64,000 nt of DNA from Clostridium pasteurianum DSM 525 = ATCC 6013 (GTDB taxonomy: Bacteria > Bacillota > Clostridia > Clostridiales > Clostridiaceae). Position 1 is the stretch's first letter. Each line of letters opens with the position of its first letter. A program made the position numbers and the translations under genes. The notes under the pieces are model-generated. The model had not been told where the DNA came from. It saw only the letters and a list, made by a program, of their open reading frames with translations, and made no database searches. Of the stretch, positions 36,348 through 45,934 are shown one piece after another. The stretch spans positions 3,874,384-3,938,383 of the forward strand of contig NZ_CP009268.1 of assembly GCF_000807255.1 (NCBI RefSeq), read 5' to 3'.

Positions 36348-36411
36348 TTGATCAATTTTTATTTATGTTACTTTATGCTTTTATTGTAAACCTTTACTGA
36401 TCAACTGTCAA
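36348..36411 (-). promoter_or_regulatory. Sigma-A promoter of the deoR-type gene with TTGATCA repeats
   Basis: TTGACA (36406-36411) and TACAAT (36383-36388) are separated by 17 bases. The heptamer TTGATCA occurs in the spacer (within 36398-36405) and again at 36348-36355 just before the gene, fitting operator pairs. Confidence 0.6.
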
Positions 36412-36584
36412 TATATTTTTTGTTTATTTGTAATTATTTTATAAAATATAATGTATTGTAATCATATTCCTACATATTTAAATTTTTATTTGTTTATACT
36501 AATAAAGACAAATCCTATAATCCTTGTTTTATCAAAAAACAAAATAATTTTTTACATACTCTATGTAGATTGTTAGACTAATAT

Positions 36585-37277
36585 TTAATTTACTAATTGC
36601 TTAAATTCATAACTATCTCTTACATTATCGAAGTCAGTTTCTTCTTTTGCTACATCCTTTATATTGTTTTGCATGTCTATGGCTATTTTTAGATTTTTTA
36701 CTGTATTAGTAACATCTCCTCTTCTACCATATATAGAAGCCTTACCATAATAACTCCATACCCTATTTTCTACAGCTAAATCTTTATCATACCAAATTAA
36801 CGCCTCATCGTAATATCCATATAGCTCAAATGCTAAAGCTTTATTAAAAAGTGCATATCCATAATCCGATTTAATTTCTAATGCCTTATCAATTTCCTTT
36901 ATTCCTTCCTTATAATTTTCAGAAGTAAGTTTTGAATAACAAATAGCTATACCTTTTATAGTATACGCTCTATAATTATCAGGATCCTGAGTTAGAACTT
37001 GATTTTCTTTCTCTATAGCTTCAGCATATTTTTTTGCTTCAAAATCATTATATCCCTGTTCACACAAATCATCTAATTCTTTTCTTTTTGCATCTAATTG
37101 TTTTTTATTTTTATCTTCTTTATTTTTACTTTCTTCTCTAACAGAATTTATATTTTTATTAACAATATATTTGTTTTTGTAATTAATTTTCCCATTATAA
37201 ACTAATATACCAATACCTATTATACAAAATACAATTAATACTATTAATTTAATTTTAAATTTATGATTTTTATACAT
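36585..37277 (-). CDS. TPR-repeat protein with N-terminal membrane anchor
   Basis: This 230-residue protein has a hydrophobic anchor at about 8-26, a Lys/Glu-rich coiled segment (about 45-72), and three to four TPR repeats (about 72-205; for example NYRAYTIKGIAICYSKL and GYALFNKALAFELYGYYDEA). It probably faces the outside and binds another protein. The function is unknown. It stands alone between the DeoR gene and a 600-base gap. The GGAGG site is suitably placed. Confidence 0.75.
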   Translation of the reverse strand: MYKNHKFKIKLIVLIVFCIIGIGILVYNGKINYKNKYIVNKNINSVREESKNKEDKNKKQLDAKRKELDDLCEQGYNDFEAKKYAEAIEKENQVLTQDPDNYRAYTIKGIAICYSKLTSENYKEGIKEIDKALEIKSDYGYALFNKALAFELYGYYDEALIWYDKDLAVENRVWSYYGKASIYGRRGDVTNTVKNLKIAIDMQNNIKDVAKEETDFDNVRDSYEFKQLVN

Positions 37278-37821
37278 ATTTTCCTCCTTTAATCATTCCA
37301 CATTGAGTGATTTTAATAGGTTAAAATTTATAATTTTAAATGAATTATTATACACATATTCATTCATTTCTTTAGCACATATTATATCATATATGCTAAT
37401 TTATTAAATGAATACTTTTACTGAATTTATAATAAATATTTTTAATTTAAATTCATACAAATTATTATAAATATCATCCTTTTTTTAACTTTTATACATG
37501 ATTTTTTATAGGATATAAAAATTATATAATTTAGTTTCAATTTCTATTGACGTTTTATGTAGAAATATAGGCATTATAGTATATTTTTGTATATAACTAT
37601 ATATTGTAATACTTCTAAAATAATATTACAATATATAGTGTCAAGTAATTTATAAACGTAATAATATATTTTTTTATTAAACTAAAGTAAAAGTATGCTA
37701 AATTATAATTAAATATTATTTAATTACAAAAAATATATTATTAGATCTTTTTTATTTAATTAGATAATAAGTATTTATATATATATAGAAAACTTACTTA
37801 TTACAAATTACCCCTTATTTA
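37278..37821. other. AT-rich gap of about 540 bases with one strong hairpin
   Basis: I see no gene. A 16-bp perfect inverted repeat (ACTATATATTGTAATA at 37596-37611, complement at 37624-37639, 12-base loop) stands alone, with no T tract and no adjacent gene. Its role is unknown. Confidence 0.5.
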
Positions 37822-37850
37822 TAAAAGCACGCTTTTTAGCGTGCTTTTAT
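37822..37850 (-). terminator. Terminator of the fumA-fumB-citX-like transcript
   Basis: A compact stem AAAAGCACGC/GCGTGCTTTT with a six-base loop has a T tract on both sides. It lies 24 bases past the stop of the CitX-like gene. Confidence 0.88.
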
Positions 37851-37873
37851 ATAATCTACTTATAACAAATTCA

Positions 37874-38392
37874 TTATTTATTAAATCTACTAGAGTAATA
37901 TTTATTTACATATGATAAATATATTTTTCTCATTTTTTCTAATATTTCAATATCAGTATGTATTTTATATTTAACACAGTAATCAATTAGATTATTACAT
38001 ATAAAACATCTTCTCTTCTCATACCCAAAATCCTTTCGGCTTATAAGCTTATGATTTGAATTATATACACAGACATCTATACATCCACCCAACATATGTT
38101 TATCTTCTATCTCCATACAAACTTTTTTAGCCTCTATCTCATCAATATTTAAAAGAATAATAACAACAGGACCTTCTAAAGTAATTCTAAAAATTTTCAA
38201 ATAAATTTTATCATTAAAAATATCTGTTATTATATCATCCATGGACTTAATTATATTTACAGTAGTAGTGTTATTACTAGGATGGTTTACTTTAATTGAT
38301 AAAAGTGTCTTTTTATACTTATCTATCAGTTTTTTCTGAAAAACATATCTTTTCTTTCTATCTAAAAATATTTCACGTTTATCATATTCCAT
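37874..38392 (-). CDS. CitX-like protein with altered active site
   Basis: This 172-residue protein resembles CitX, which transfers the phosphoribosyl-dephospho-CoA group to citrate lyase acyl carrier protein. Matching segments are IFLDRKKR (8-15), EGPVVIILLNID (73-84), HMLGG (99-103) and the C-terminal CFICNN cysteine pair. The catalytic GRLxDxDV of CitX is changed here to GGCIDVCV (102-109): the Arg and the second Asp are missing. No citrate lyase genes are in the window. It lies 73 bases after fumB and ends the operon. The ATG has a weak ribosome-binding site. It may be a relic or have a new role. Confidence 0.7.
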   Translation of the reverse strand: MEYDKREIFLDRKKRYVFQKKLIDKYKKTLLSIKVNHPSNNTTTVNIIKSMDDIITDIFNDKIYLKIFRITLEGPVVIILLNIDEIEAKKVCMEIEDKHMLGGCIDVCVYNSNHKLISRKDFGYEKRRCFICNNLIDYCVKYKIHTDIEILEKMRKIYLSYVNKYYSSRFNK

Positions 38393-38465
38393 ATCTACCG
38401 AAGAATTAATTCTTAATATATTCTCCTCTATCTCCCTTCCAACATCCCCATTATAAAACTAATTA

Positions 38466-39029
38466 TTAGACCATTTTTGTATATTTCAAATATTCTTCTT
38501 GACCATATTCATATAGATTGTTTCCTAAACTATCGATTACTACAATAGCAGGGAAATTTTCTACTTGAAGCTTCCTTATAGCTTCGGACCCCAAGTCTTC
38601 ATAAGCTATTATTTCTGATTTTTTTATACATTTAGATATTAAGGCAGCCGCCCCACCTATAGCTCCAAAATAAATAGCTTTATTTTTTACGATAGATTCC
38701 ACAACCTCTTTTGATCTTAATCCTTTTCCTATCATTCCTTTTAGCCCCATATCCAAAAGCTTTGGAGTATAAGAATCCATTCTATAACTAGTAGTTGGTC
38801 CCGCTGACCCAATTATTTTATCCGGTTTTGCAGGTGTTGGACCTACATAATATATAATTTGATTTTTTATTTCTATTGGTAAATCTTTATTCCTATCCAA
38901 AAGCTCAATTAATCTTTTATGAGCAGCATCTCTAGCAGTATATATTGTTCCTGAGATCAATACTTTATCTCCTACTTTTAATTTACATATTTCTTCCTCA
39001 GTAAATGGAATATTAATACTTATAGCCAT
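38466..39029 (-). CDS. fumB: Fumarate hydratase, beta subunit (or tartrate dehydratase beta)
   Basis: This is the C-terminal-domain subunit of the two-part class I fumarase, which converts fumarate and malate. The 187-residue protein has the family segments VLISGTIYTARDAAHKR, YVGPTPAKPDKIIGSAGPTTSYRMD and KGMIGKG. The second ATG (39029) has a better distance (six bases) to GGAGG than the first (39032). The gene follows fumA by about 125 bases. Sequence alone does not separate fumarase from L-tartrate dehydratase; in clostridia fumarase is more common. Confidence 0.9.
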   Translation of the reverse strand: MAISINIPFTEEEICKLKVGDKVLISGTIYTARDAAHKRLIELLDRNKDLPIEIKNQIIYYVGPTPAKPDKIIGSAGPTTSYRMDSYTPKLLDMGLKGMIGKGLRSKEVVESIVKNKAIYFGAIGGAAALISKCIKKSEIIAYEDLGSEAIRKLQVENFPAIVVIDSLGNNLYEYGQEEYLKYTKMV

Positions 39030-39157
39030 CATATCCCTCCTAAATATTAACCTTATTACAATAAATCTAATAACTTATTTTATAATTTACACTTCTATTA
39101 TAGTTACATTTATACAACTCTGAAATTAATCTAATCATACTGATATTTATTATAAAC

Positions 39158-40000
39158 TTATAAGATTCTACTTATATGCCTAGTTACATGACAACTTATA
39201 TTTATTGCTACAGGTAACCCTGCAATATGAGTCGGAAATGTTTCTATATTTAGACCTAATGCAGTAGTTTTTCCTCCAAATCCTTGTGGTCCTATACCAA
39301 TCTCATTTATTTTTTCTAACATTTCTTCTTCAAGTTTTTTATAAAATAAATTTTTATTTCTAACATCTATAGGCCTTAGAAGTGCCTTCTTAGCTAATAG
39401 GGCAGCTTTCTCAAAAGTACCACCAATTCCTACCCCAACAACAATTGGTGGACATGGATTAGGTCCTGCCTCTTTTACTGTATCCAATATGAAATTTTTA
39501 ACACCCTCCAGCCCATCTGAAGGTTTTAACATTTTAATTTTACTCATATTTTCAGAACCAAATCCTTTAGGTGCCACAGTAATTTTTATATTTTCACCTT
39601 TTACAAATTCATAATAAATTACAGCAGGTGTATTGTCTTTAGTATTTATTCTTTCAATTGGATCTTTTACTACAGATTTTCTTAAATAACCCTCTTCATA
39701 TCCTAATCTTACCCCTTTGTTAATAGCATCATCTATTAAATCACCTACAATATGTACATCTTGTCCTATTTCTATAAATACACAAGTCATTCCAGTATCC
39801 TGACATATAGGTACCTTATCATCTTTAGCTATATTGCTATTTTTTATTATTATTTCAAGAGTATCTTTAGCTATAGGAAATGTTTCATCAAAGTATGATT
39901 TTTCAACTTTATCAAAAATATCTTGTGGAAGATAATAATTAGCCTCCATACAGAGACTTTTCACAACATTGGTTATTTCTTTAGAATCTATTTGTCTCAT
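39158..40000 (-). CDS. fumA: Fumarate hydratase, alpha subunit (Fe-S)
   Basis: This 280-residue subunit carries the oxygen-sensitive [4Fe-4S] cluster of class I fumarase. The likely ligands are Cys in VPICQDTG (about 63), in PNPCPP (about 183) and in ISCHVTRH (about 272), each in its conserved context. [18 protein letters not shown] is another family signature. It is the first gene of the fumA-fumB-citX-like set. The same fold includes TtdA, L-tartrate dehydratase, which cannot be excluded. Confidence 0.92.
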   Translation of the reverse strand: MRQIDSKEITNVVKSLCMEANYYLPQDIFDKVEKSYFDETFPIAKDTLEIIIKNSNIAKDDKVPICQDTGMTCVFIEIGQDVHIVGDLIDDAINKGVRLGYEEGYLRKSVVKDPIERINTKDNTPAVIYYEFVKGENIKITVAPKGFGSENMSKIKMLKPSDGLEGVKNFILDTVKEAGPNPCPPIVVGVGIGGTFEKAALLAKKALLRPIDVRNKNLFYKKLEEEMLEKINEIGIGPQGFGGKTTALGLNIETFPTHIAGLPVAINISCHVTRHISRIL

Positions 40001-40344
40001 ATGCTTCTACCTTTCATTTTCCTATTCTATATTTATCATATATTCATTACACTATATATAGTAAAGAATTGCAATAACTAATTTAAATTATTAATAATAC
40101 CATATTATTTATTTATATAATTATACACTTTTATAAAACTTATTTAAATTTAATAATCAATTAAAAAATTAGTTTTATTATACATGTTAATAAATATAAT
40201 AAACTGCATAATAGTACTTTATACAGTTTATTATATTTAATCTTATGAAGTACATATTGTTTAAATTCTATATATTAAAGTTTATTTCTATTAATAAATT
40301 ACTAAATTAAATACTTGCTAAAAAACTTTTTCTATTATTATCTA
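40001..40344. other. Gap of about 340 bases with fumA promoter region and cwlD terminator
   Basis: No gene is visible. A stem AATAAACTG/CAGTTTATT (40198-40232), with further pairs inside, followed by T-rich sequence on the minus strand, probably ends cwlD transcription. The rest is AT-rich and should hold the fumA promoter. Confidence 0.6.
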
Positions 40345-41055
40345 TTATTTACTATTATTATAATATACTTTTATGGATTTTAATAATGAATCAGCTATTT
40401 TTTGTTGATAATCTTCAGTTTTTAGCTTACTTTCATCTGATGGATTTGATAGAAACCCACATTCTACGATGACAGAAGGTATATCTTTACCACATCTTAA
40501 AATTTTATATGAATTTAATGCTGCCTTCTCAATTCTTTTACTATCATCTTTTAAATCACCTCTAAAGTTTTCTTGTATTATATGTGCAAGTTTTTCACTA
40601 TTTGGATTAGATGAATACCAAACTTGTGATCCATAATATTTACTCTGAGGGAACATGTTAAGATGTATACTTATAAACATATCACAATTACTATCCTCTT
40701 TCATCTTGCACCTATTTTCTAAATCTTCATTCTTTTTCTTTCTGATTTTACCAGAATCACTGTATAATCCTTTATCTTCTTCACGGGTCATTACTACCTT
40801 GAAGCCCTCTTTTTCTAAATGTTTTTTCAATTTCAAACTTATACTTAAATTAATATTTTTTTCTACAGTGCCATTTTTAGATATAGCTCCTCCATCCATT
40901 CCTCCATGCCCAGGATCTATTAATATTATTTTTTTATCATCAACTTTAAATTCTGAATCTTTTTCAATTTCAAGGGCATTAATAGAATCATTCATTAAAA
41001 AAAATATGGCTATTAATAATAAAGCTATGTTAAAAAATTGTAATTTCTTTTTCAT
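40345..41055 (-). CDS. cwlD: N-acetylmuramoyl-L-alanine amidase CwlD
   Basis: A 236-residue Amidase_3 enzyme. A signal peptide or anchor (about 4-24) is followed by the zinc-amidase motifs IDPGHGGMDGG, SLKLKKHLEKEGFKVVMTRE, SIHLN with the second His, and VECGFLSNPSDE with the catalytic Glu. CwlD acts in making muramic-delta-lactam of the spore cortex, and its length fits. The start at 41055 has AGAGGTG six bases upstream; the next upstream ATG has none. It appears monocistronic. A growth-phase amidase is a less likely alternative. Confidence 0.88.
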   Translation of the reverse strand: MKKKLQFFNIALLLIAIFFLMNDSINALEIEKDSEFKVDDKKIILIDPGHGGMDGGAISKNGTVEKNINLSISLKLKKHLEKEGFKVVMTREEDKGLYSDSGKIRKKKNEDLENRCKMKEDSNCDMFISIHLNMFPQSKYYGSQVWYSSNPNSEKLAHIIQENFRGDLKDDSKRIEKAALNSYKILRCGKDIPSVIVECGFLSNPSDESKLKTEDYQQKIADSLLKSIKVYYNNSK

Positions 41056-41264
41056 TATGTTCACCTCTATAAAAAATATATAATTTTTAGTCAAATTTTA
41101 TTATTTACTATATTAAATACTTTTAATCTGAAATTTTATAGCAATTTTATCCGGACTAATTTAATTTATAACCTTAATATAAAATCTAATTAATAAATAT
41201 ACTTTCATCATTACATCCATAAAACAATAATCTCATAAATATTTTTACCTAATACACATATTTT

Positions 41265-41318
41265 TATATAAAAAAATAATAAGCATTAAATAGATTAAAT
41301 TTCTACTTATGCTTATTA
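41265..41318 (-). terminator. Terminator of the DUF47-pit operon
   Basis: The stem AATAAGCA / TGCTTATT (41278-41285, 41310-41317) is followed on the minus strand by ATTTTTTTATA, 27 bases past the pit stop. Confidence 0.75.
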
Positions 41319-41344
41319 AATATAAAAAATTATTTTTGCATTAA

Positions 41345-42343
41345 TTATAACATTTTTATTACTAAAGATATTATACTTGAAATTAAAATACACACAGGTA
41401 TAGTAATTATCCATGCCCATAATATATTTTTTGCAATTATCCATCTAACAGATGACAACCTATGAGATGCAGCTACGCCCATAATAGATGATGATATAAT
41501 TTGAGTAGTACTAACCGGAGCATTCATCATTGTAGATGAAAAAATAACGGCTGCTGCACTGGTTTCAGCTGCAAATCCATTTACAGGTGCAAGCTTTGCC
41601 ATATTCATCCCCATTGTTTTTATTATTTTATACCCACCAATAGAAGTCCCCAATGCCATTGCTAAAGCACAAGATCCCTTTACCCAAGTAGGAATATAAA
41701 AATTACTAATTAATCCTCCGCTTACTAATGCCATAGATATAACTCCCATTGATTTTTGAGCATCATTTCCTCCATGGTTTAATGCCATAAGCATTGCTGA
41801 TGTTATTTGTGCTTTTGCAAAAAAGCTAGAAACAGTTGATGGTTTTATACCTCTAAGTATCCACTGAAGAATAATCATACATAAATATCCAAAAATAAAT
41901 CCTACTATTGGAGATAAAAATAACGGTATAATAACTCTAATAAGGAAGGTTGTCCAATTGACTACTGAAAAAGATGTTTGATAAACAATAGAAGCTCCTA
42001 TCAAACTTCCTATTAATGCGTGTGAAGAACTACTTGGAATAGCTATATACCAAGTTAATAAATCCCAAATTATAGCACTACAAATTGCTATAATTATAAC
42101 ACTAGGTGATATCAAGTTAGTATTTACTATACCATCTCCTATAGTTTTTGCCACCTTTTCATTCATAAAAGCCCCTATAAAATTAAGTACCGCTGACATA
42201 ATTATAGCCCATTTCATACTCAATACTCTAGTAGATACAGAAGTTGCAATTGCATTTGCACTATCATGGAATCCATTTATAAAATCAAAGATTAAGGCTA
42301 AAACTACAATAATCACAGATAAATATATTATCGAACTATGCAT
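41345..42343 (-). CDS. pit: Inorganic phosphate transporter, Pit family
   Basis: A 332-residue low-affinity phosphate or metal-phosphate carrier with about ten hydrophobic segments. Both halves carry the PiT signature: DFINGFHDSANAIATSVSTR (about 20-39) and ALNHGGNDAQKSMGVI (about 182-197). It overlaps the DUF47 gene by 8 bases, so translation is coupled. The pairing with DUF47/PhoU-like regulators is usual. Confidence 0.95.
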   Translation of the reverse strand: MHSSIIYLSVIIVVLALIFDFINGFHDSANAIATSVSTRVLSMKWAIIMSAVLNFIGAFMNEKVAKTIGDGIVNTNLISPSVIIIAICSAIIWDLLTWYIAIPSSSSHALIGSLIGASIVYQTSFSVVNWTTFLIRVIIPLFLSPIVGFIFGYLCMIILQWILRGIKPSTVSSFFAKAQITSAMLMALNHGGNDAQKSMGVISMALVSGGLISNFYIPTWVKGSCALAMALGTSIGGYKIIKTMGMNMAKLAPVNGFAAETSAAAVIFSSTMMNAPVSTTQIISSSIMGVAASHRLSSVRWIIAKNILWAWIITIPVCILISSIISLVIKML

Positions 42344-42959
42344 TCTTCATAGCAACTCCTTCAATAATATTTGCAACCGCCTCACAAGCATCCAAAGTAT
42401 TTTCTATATACTGATATATTTCTCTCCACTTAATTACATCTAAAACTGGTATATCATCTATAAATAACTCTCTTACTGCATTTCTAAATAAATAATCTCC
42501 CTCTTCTTCAATTTTATTTATTTCTATAATGATTTCTGTAAGCTTATCATTATTCTTCATATTTTTAAATTCTTCCATTAACTTTATTATGTAAAAGCAA
42601 CAACTAACCACAAAATCCACTAACTTTTTTGATTCATCTTTTACTACATCTACGTTAAACATGACAAATCTGCTAGCACTTGCTTCTATAAAATCTACTA
42701 TATCATCCATTTCTTTAGATATAGAATATATATCTTCTCTATCAAAGGGTGTTATAAACGTTTTATTAAGTTCATTTAATATATTATGTTGCTGATTGTC
42801 ACTTATTTTTTCCATTTGCTTTATTTCTTTTAATTTTTCATCTGGATCAGAAACGTCTTCTACAAAATTCTTAAATAATAAAGAAGTTTCATAAATAGTA
42901 CGTGCATTTTCAATAAATAAATCATAAAATTTTTCATCTTTTGGAGATAAACTAAACAT
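42336..42959 (-). CDS. DUF47/PhoU-like protein, partner of Pit
   Basis: A 207-residue all-helical protein of the YkaA/DUF47 family, related to PhoU. It has the metal-binding type motifs in FIEASASRFVMF, EISDN-like (EKISDNQQHNI) and EIIIEINKIEEEGD. It probably regulates or stabilises the Pit transporter encoded immediately downstream. It is the first gene of this two-gene operon and has a GGAGG site. Confidence 0.92.
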   Translation of the reverse strand: MFSLSPKDEKFYDLFIENARTIYETSLLFKNFVEDVSDPDEKLKEIKQMEKISDNQQHNILNELNKTFITPFDREDIYSISKEMDDIVDFIEASASRFVMFNVDVVKDESKKLVDFVVSCCFYIIKLMEEFKNMKNNDKLTEIIIEINKIEEEGDYLFRNAVRELFIDDIPVLDVIKWREIYQYIENTLDACEAVANIIEGVAMKNA

Positions 42960-43289
42960 ACTAACCCTCCTATATTAATATCAATAAATAACAAGCTATT
43001 CTAAATAAATTTAAATTCATTCCTCACAAATCCATTACTATCGTCTATAAAATTCATTATAATATCAACTGTTATTGAATAAATATTTCATAACTGAATA
43101 ATTATATCATACAATTATATAAATTATAAGAGTATGATAATCATACCTAAACTATGTAATATGTAATTTTATTTTAATAAAATAACTTATCTTTTATAGT
43201 AATATAAGTAAAAATTCATGAATAACTATTATATATAAATTAGGAAATATACTTAATAAATAATATATAATATATTTATTTTTAACAAT
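42960..43289. other. AT-rich gap between rpsI and the pit operon
   Basis: I see no gene or clear structure in these 330 bases. They must contain the promoter of the DUF47-pit operon. Confidence 0.5.
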
Positions 43290-43314
43290 AAAAAAAGAGA
43301 GGATATTCCTCCCC
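43290..43314 (-). terminator. Terminator of the rplM-rpsI operon
   Basis: A short stem GAGGA/TCCTC with a three-base loop is followed by TCTTTTTTTATTG on the minus strand, 14 bases past the rpsI stop. Confidence 0.85.
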
Positions 43315-43327
43315 TTTAAAAGTCCGA

Positions 43328-43720
43328 TTATCTCTTTGAAAATTGTGGAGATCTTCTTGCCTTTTTTAGACCGTATTTCTTTCTTTCTTTCATTCTTGGA
43401 TCTCTTGTTAAGAAACCTGCCTTTTTAAGTTCTCCTCTTAATGACTCATCAGCTTTTAATAATGCTCTTGATATACCATGTCTAATAGCTCCAGCTTGAC
43501 CTGTAAAGCCACCACCATTTACATTTACAAGAACATCAAATTTATCCTTTGTATCAGTTAAAACCAATGGTTGATTAACTATAACTCTTAAAGTTTCTAA
43601 TCCAAAATAATTTTCTATTTCTCTCTTATTTACTATAACTTTACCTTCTCCTGGTACAAGTCTAACTCTTGCAATAGATTTTTTTCTTCTACCTGTTCCA
43701 ATATATTGTACTTTAGCCAT
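43328..43720 (-). CDS. rpsI: 30S ribosomal protein S9 (uS9)
   Basis: A standard 130-residue S9, starting [14 protein letters not shown] and ending with the basic tail [12 protein letters not shown] whose last Arg reaches the P-site tRNA. I start at 43720, seven bases after AGGAGG; an in-frame ATG six codons upstream lies before the ribosome-binding site. It is the last gene of the rplM-rpsI pair (26-base gap) and is followed by a terminator. Confidence 0.98.
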   Translation of the reverse strand: MAKVQYIGTGRRKKSIARVRLVPGEGKVIVNKREIENYFGLETLRVIVNQPLVLTDTKDKFDVLVNVNGGGFTGQAGAIRHGISRALLKADESLRGELKKAGFLTRDPRMKERKKYGLKKARRSPQFSKR

Positions 43721-43745
43721 TTTACATCCTCCTTTCAATCACAAA

Positions 43746-44180
43746 TTAATATGTCAATTTTAATATTTCTGGTTTTTGTGCTTCATGGTTATGTTCATTT
43801 CCTCTATATACTTTAAGCTTTTTAAGAACTTCTCTTCCTAATACTCCACTTGGAATCATTCTTCTAACAGCTTCCTGAAAAACAAATTCAGGCTTTTTAG
43901 CTAATGCTTCTTTATAAGAAATCTCTTTTAATCCACCTGGATATAATGAATGATGTCTTAACATTTTTTGGTCTAATTTTTTACCTGTTAAAACTACCTT
44001 TTCAGCATTTATAACAATAACAAAATCTCCAGTATCTACATTAGGTGTAAATATTGGCTTATTTTTACCTCTTAATATTGATGCAATTTGACTTGCTGCT
44101 CTACCTAAAGTTAATCCATCAACGTCAACAACATACCATTTTCTTTCAATTTCCTGCGGTTTTGCAATGTATGATTTCAT
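43746..44180 (-). CDS. rplM: 50S ribosomal protein L13 (uL13)
   Basis: A 144-residue L13 with the segments [35 protein letters not shown] and [18 protein letters not shown]. It is an early-assembly 23S rRNA binding protein. The L13 leader RNA lies directly upstream, so the protein probably represses its own operon, which includes rpsI. It follows truA by about 137 bases. Confidence 0.98.
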   Translation of the reverse strand: MKSYIAKPQEIERKWYVVDVDGLTLGRAASQIASILRGKNKPIFTPNVDTGDFVIVINAEKVVLTGKKLDQKMLRHHSLYPGGLKEISYKEALAKKPEFVFQEAVRRMIPSGVLGREVLKKLKVYRGNEHNHEAQKPEILKLTY

Positions 44181-44203
44181 TTTTTTCCCTCCCTGAACTT
44201 TAC

Positions 44204-44263
44204 ATAAATTACGTTCTATGTCAAAGATCCGGGGCTAGTGGATCTTTTTTAAGCAACGTTATA
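44204..44263 (-). ncRNA. L13 ribosomal protein leader
   Basis: An outer stem ACGTT/AACGT encloses a perfect 8-bp stem AAAGATCC/GGATCTTT with the loop ACTAGCCCC. This fits the L13 leader family that lies before rplM in Firmicutes, where it is thought to bind L13 for feedback control. The distance to the rplM start is about 30 bases. Confidence 0.85.
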
Positions 44264-44316
44264 CAAACATATATATTATAATACAATCTGCCAGGTGTGT
44301 CAATAATTATATATAT

Positions 44317-45051
44317 TTAATAATATACCTTTTCTAAGCATAAGCCCCCAGGCGGAACACATGGTCCAGCCATATTTCTATTCCTTGACAAAAGTATAGT
44401 TTTAATATTTTTAGGACTAATTTTCTCCAAACCGACTTCAATTAAAGTACCTATAATTATCCTAACCATATTATATAAAAATCCATCACCCGTTATAGTA
44501 AATATTATGTAGTCATCTCTTTTTATAATTTCTAAATTACTTATTGTTCTTACTGTAGTTTTTGTATTTCCACCGCTACTCTTAAAAGCCGCAAAATCAT
44601 GAGTTCCAATAAACTCCTTACTTGCTTCTAGTATTAATCCTAGATCTAAATTTTTTCTAAAATGATATACATAATTTCTTCCTATTGCTGGTCTCTGTGG
44701 TGTACTTAAAATAGTATAGCTATATGTTTTACCTCTACTATCAAATCTTGAATTAAAACTCAATTGTACTTCTTCTGAATTTAAAATTACAATGTCTTTA
44801 GGTAATTTGCCATTTAAAATATTCCTAAATCTATCACAAGGTATTTTACTCTCAGTAAAAAAATTCCCCACAAAACCTTTTGCATGAACCCCGGCATCAG
44901 TCCTACTGGATCCTATAATTTTTATATTTTCACCAGTTATATCATTTAGACTTTTTTCAATGACTTGCTCAACAGTTATAACATTTTTTTGTATTTGCCA
45001 TCCTGAGTAATTAGTTCCATCATATTCAATAATAAGTTTAACATTTTTCAT
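44317..45051 (-). CDS. truA: tRNA pseudouridine(38-40) synthase
   Basis: TruA modifies uridines 38-40 in tRNA anticodon arms. The 244-residue protein has the catalytic Asp in SSRTDAGVHAKG (about 46-57) and the conserved YDGTNYSGWQIQ start and FLYNMVRIIIGTL helix. It follows ecfT by about 73 bases, in the standard Firmicute order ecfA1-ecfA2-ecfT-truA-rplM-rpsI. The start codon context is weak (no strong GGAGG), so translation may be low. Confidence 0.96.
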   Translation of the reverse strand: MKNVKLIIEYDGTNYSGWQIQKNVITVEQVIEKSLNDITGENIKIIGSSRTDAGVHAKGFVGNFFTESKIPCDRFRNILNGKLPKDIVILNSEEVQLSFNSRFDSRGKTYSYTILSTPQRPAIGRNYVYHFRKNLDLGLILEASKEFIGTHDFAAFKSSGGNTKTTVRTISNLEIIKRDDYIIFTITGDGFLYNMVRIIIGTLIEVGLEKISPKNIKTILLSRNRNMAGPCVPPGGLCLEKVYY

Positions 45052-45124
45052 ACTTTATACCTTAGATTTTAAATAAATTTTTAATTAACTAATTTATAGT
45101 TCTATAGTACTGATATTAGAATTG

Positions 45125-45934
45125 TTAATAATAAAATCTACTCCAAATTGACAATGAAACAAGCACAATAATTACTAGTACTGCTATTCCATCTCTAGGA
45201 TGAAATTTTAGCACTTTCATTCTAGTTCTTCCTTCTCCACCTCTATAACATCGAGCCTCCATAGCCATAGCTAAGTCATCTGCTCTTCTAAAAGAACTTA
45301 TAAATAATGGTACTAATACTGGTATAAAATTTTTTGCTCTTTGCAATAAATTTCCTGATTCAAATTCTGCTCCTCTTGCCATTTGTGCCTTCATAATCTT
45401 ATCAGTTTCATCTATAAGTGTTGGAATAAATCTTAATGCTATAGTCATCATCATTGCTAAATCATGTGATGATATTCCTATTCTTTTAAGAGGACTCATT
45501 AATTTTTCCAATCCGTCAGTAAGTTCTATAGGTGATGTAGTCAATGTAAGTAATGATGTACCTATAATTAAAAATACCAATCTTAAAATCATAAAACCAG
45601 CTATATTAAGACCTTCTCTATAAATCTTAATAATGCCATATTGAAAAATTAAATTTTGTCCTTGAGTCATAAATACATTTAATAAAGCTGTGATAATTAA
45701 TAGTATAAATATTGGTTTAAGTCCTTTATATATATATATAAATTTCATTTTAGAAGCTAATATAGTTATCCCAATAAATAAAACTACAAATATATATCCA
45801 AAATATTGATTTATCAAAAATAAATCAATTATATAAACCATACATAATATTATCTTTATCCTTGGGTCTAATTTATGAATAAAAGAATCCTCTGGTACAT
45901 ATTGCCCAATTGTTATATCTTTAAGCATTTTCAC
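45125..45934 (-). CDS. ecfT: ECF transporter transmembrane component EcfT
   Basis: EcfT couples the two ATPases to exchangeable vitamin-binding S subunits. The 269-residue protein has five to six membrane helices and the two Ala-Arg-Gly coupling motifs (AQMARGAEF near 183 and [10 protein letters not shown] near 222, where the second is the degenerate form). It overlaps ecfA2 by 14 bases. Together with EcfA1 and EcfA2 it forms the shared group II energising module. Confidence 0.95.
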   Translation of the reverse strand: MKMLKDITIGQYVPEDSFIHKLDPRIKIILCMVYIIDLFLINQYFGYIFVVLFIGITILASKMKFIYIYKGLKPIFILLIITALLNVFMTQGQNLIFQYGIIKIYREGLNIAGFMILRLVFLIIGTSLLTLTTSPIELTDGLEKLMSPLKRIGISSHDLAMMMTIALRFIPTLIDETDKIMKAQMARGAEFESGNLLQRAKNFIPVLVPLFISSFRRADDLAMAMEARCYRGGEGRTRMKVLKFHPRDGIAVLVIIVLVSLSIWSRFYY

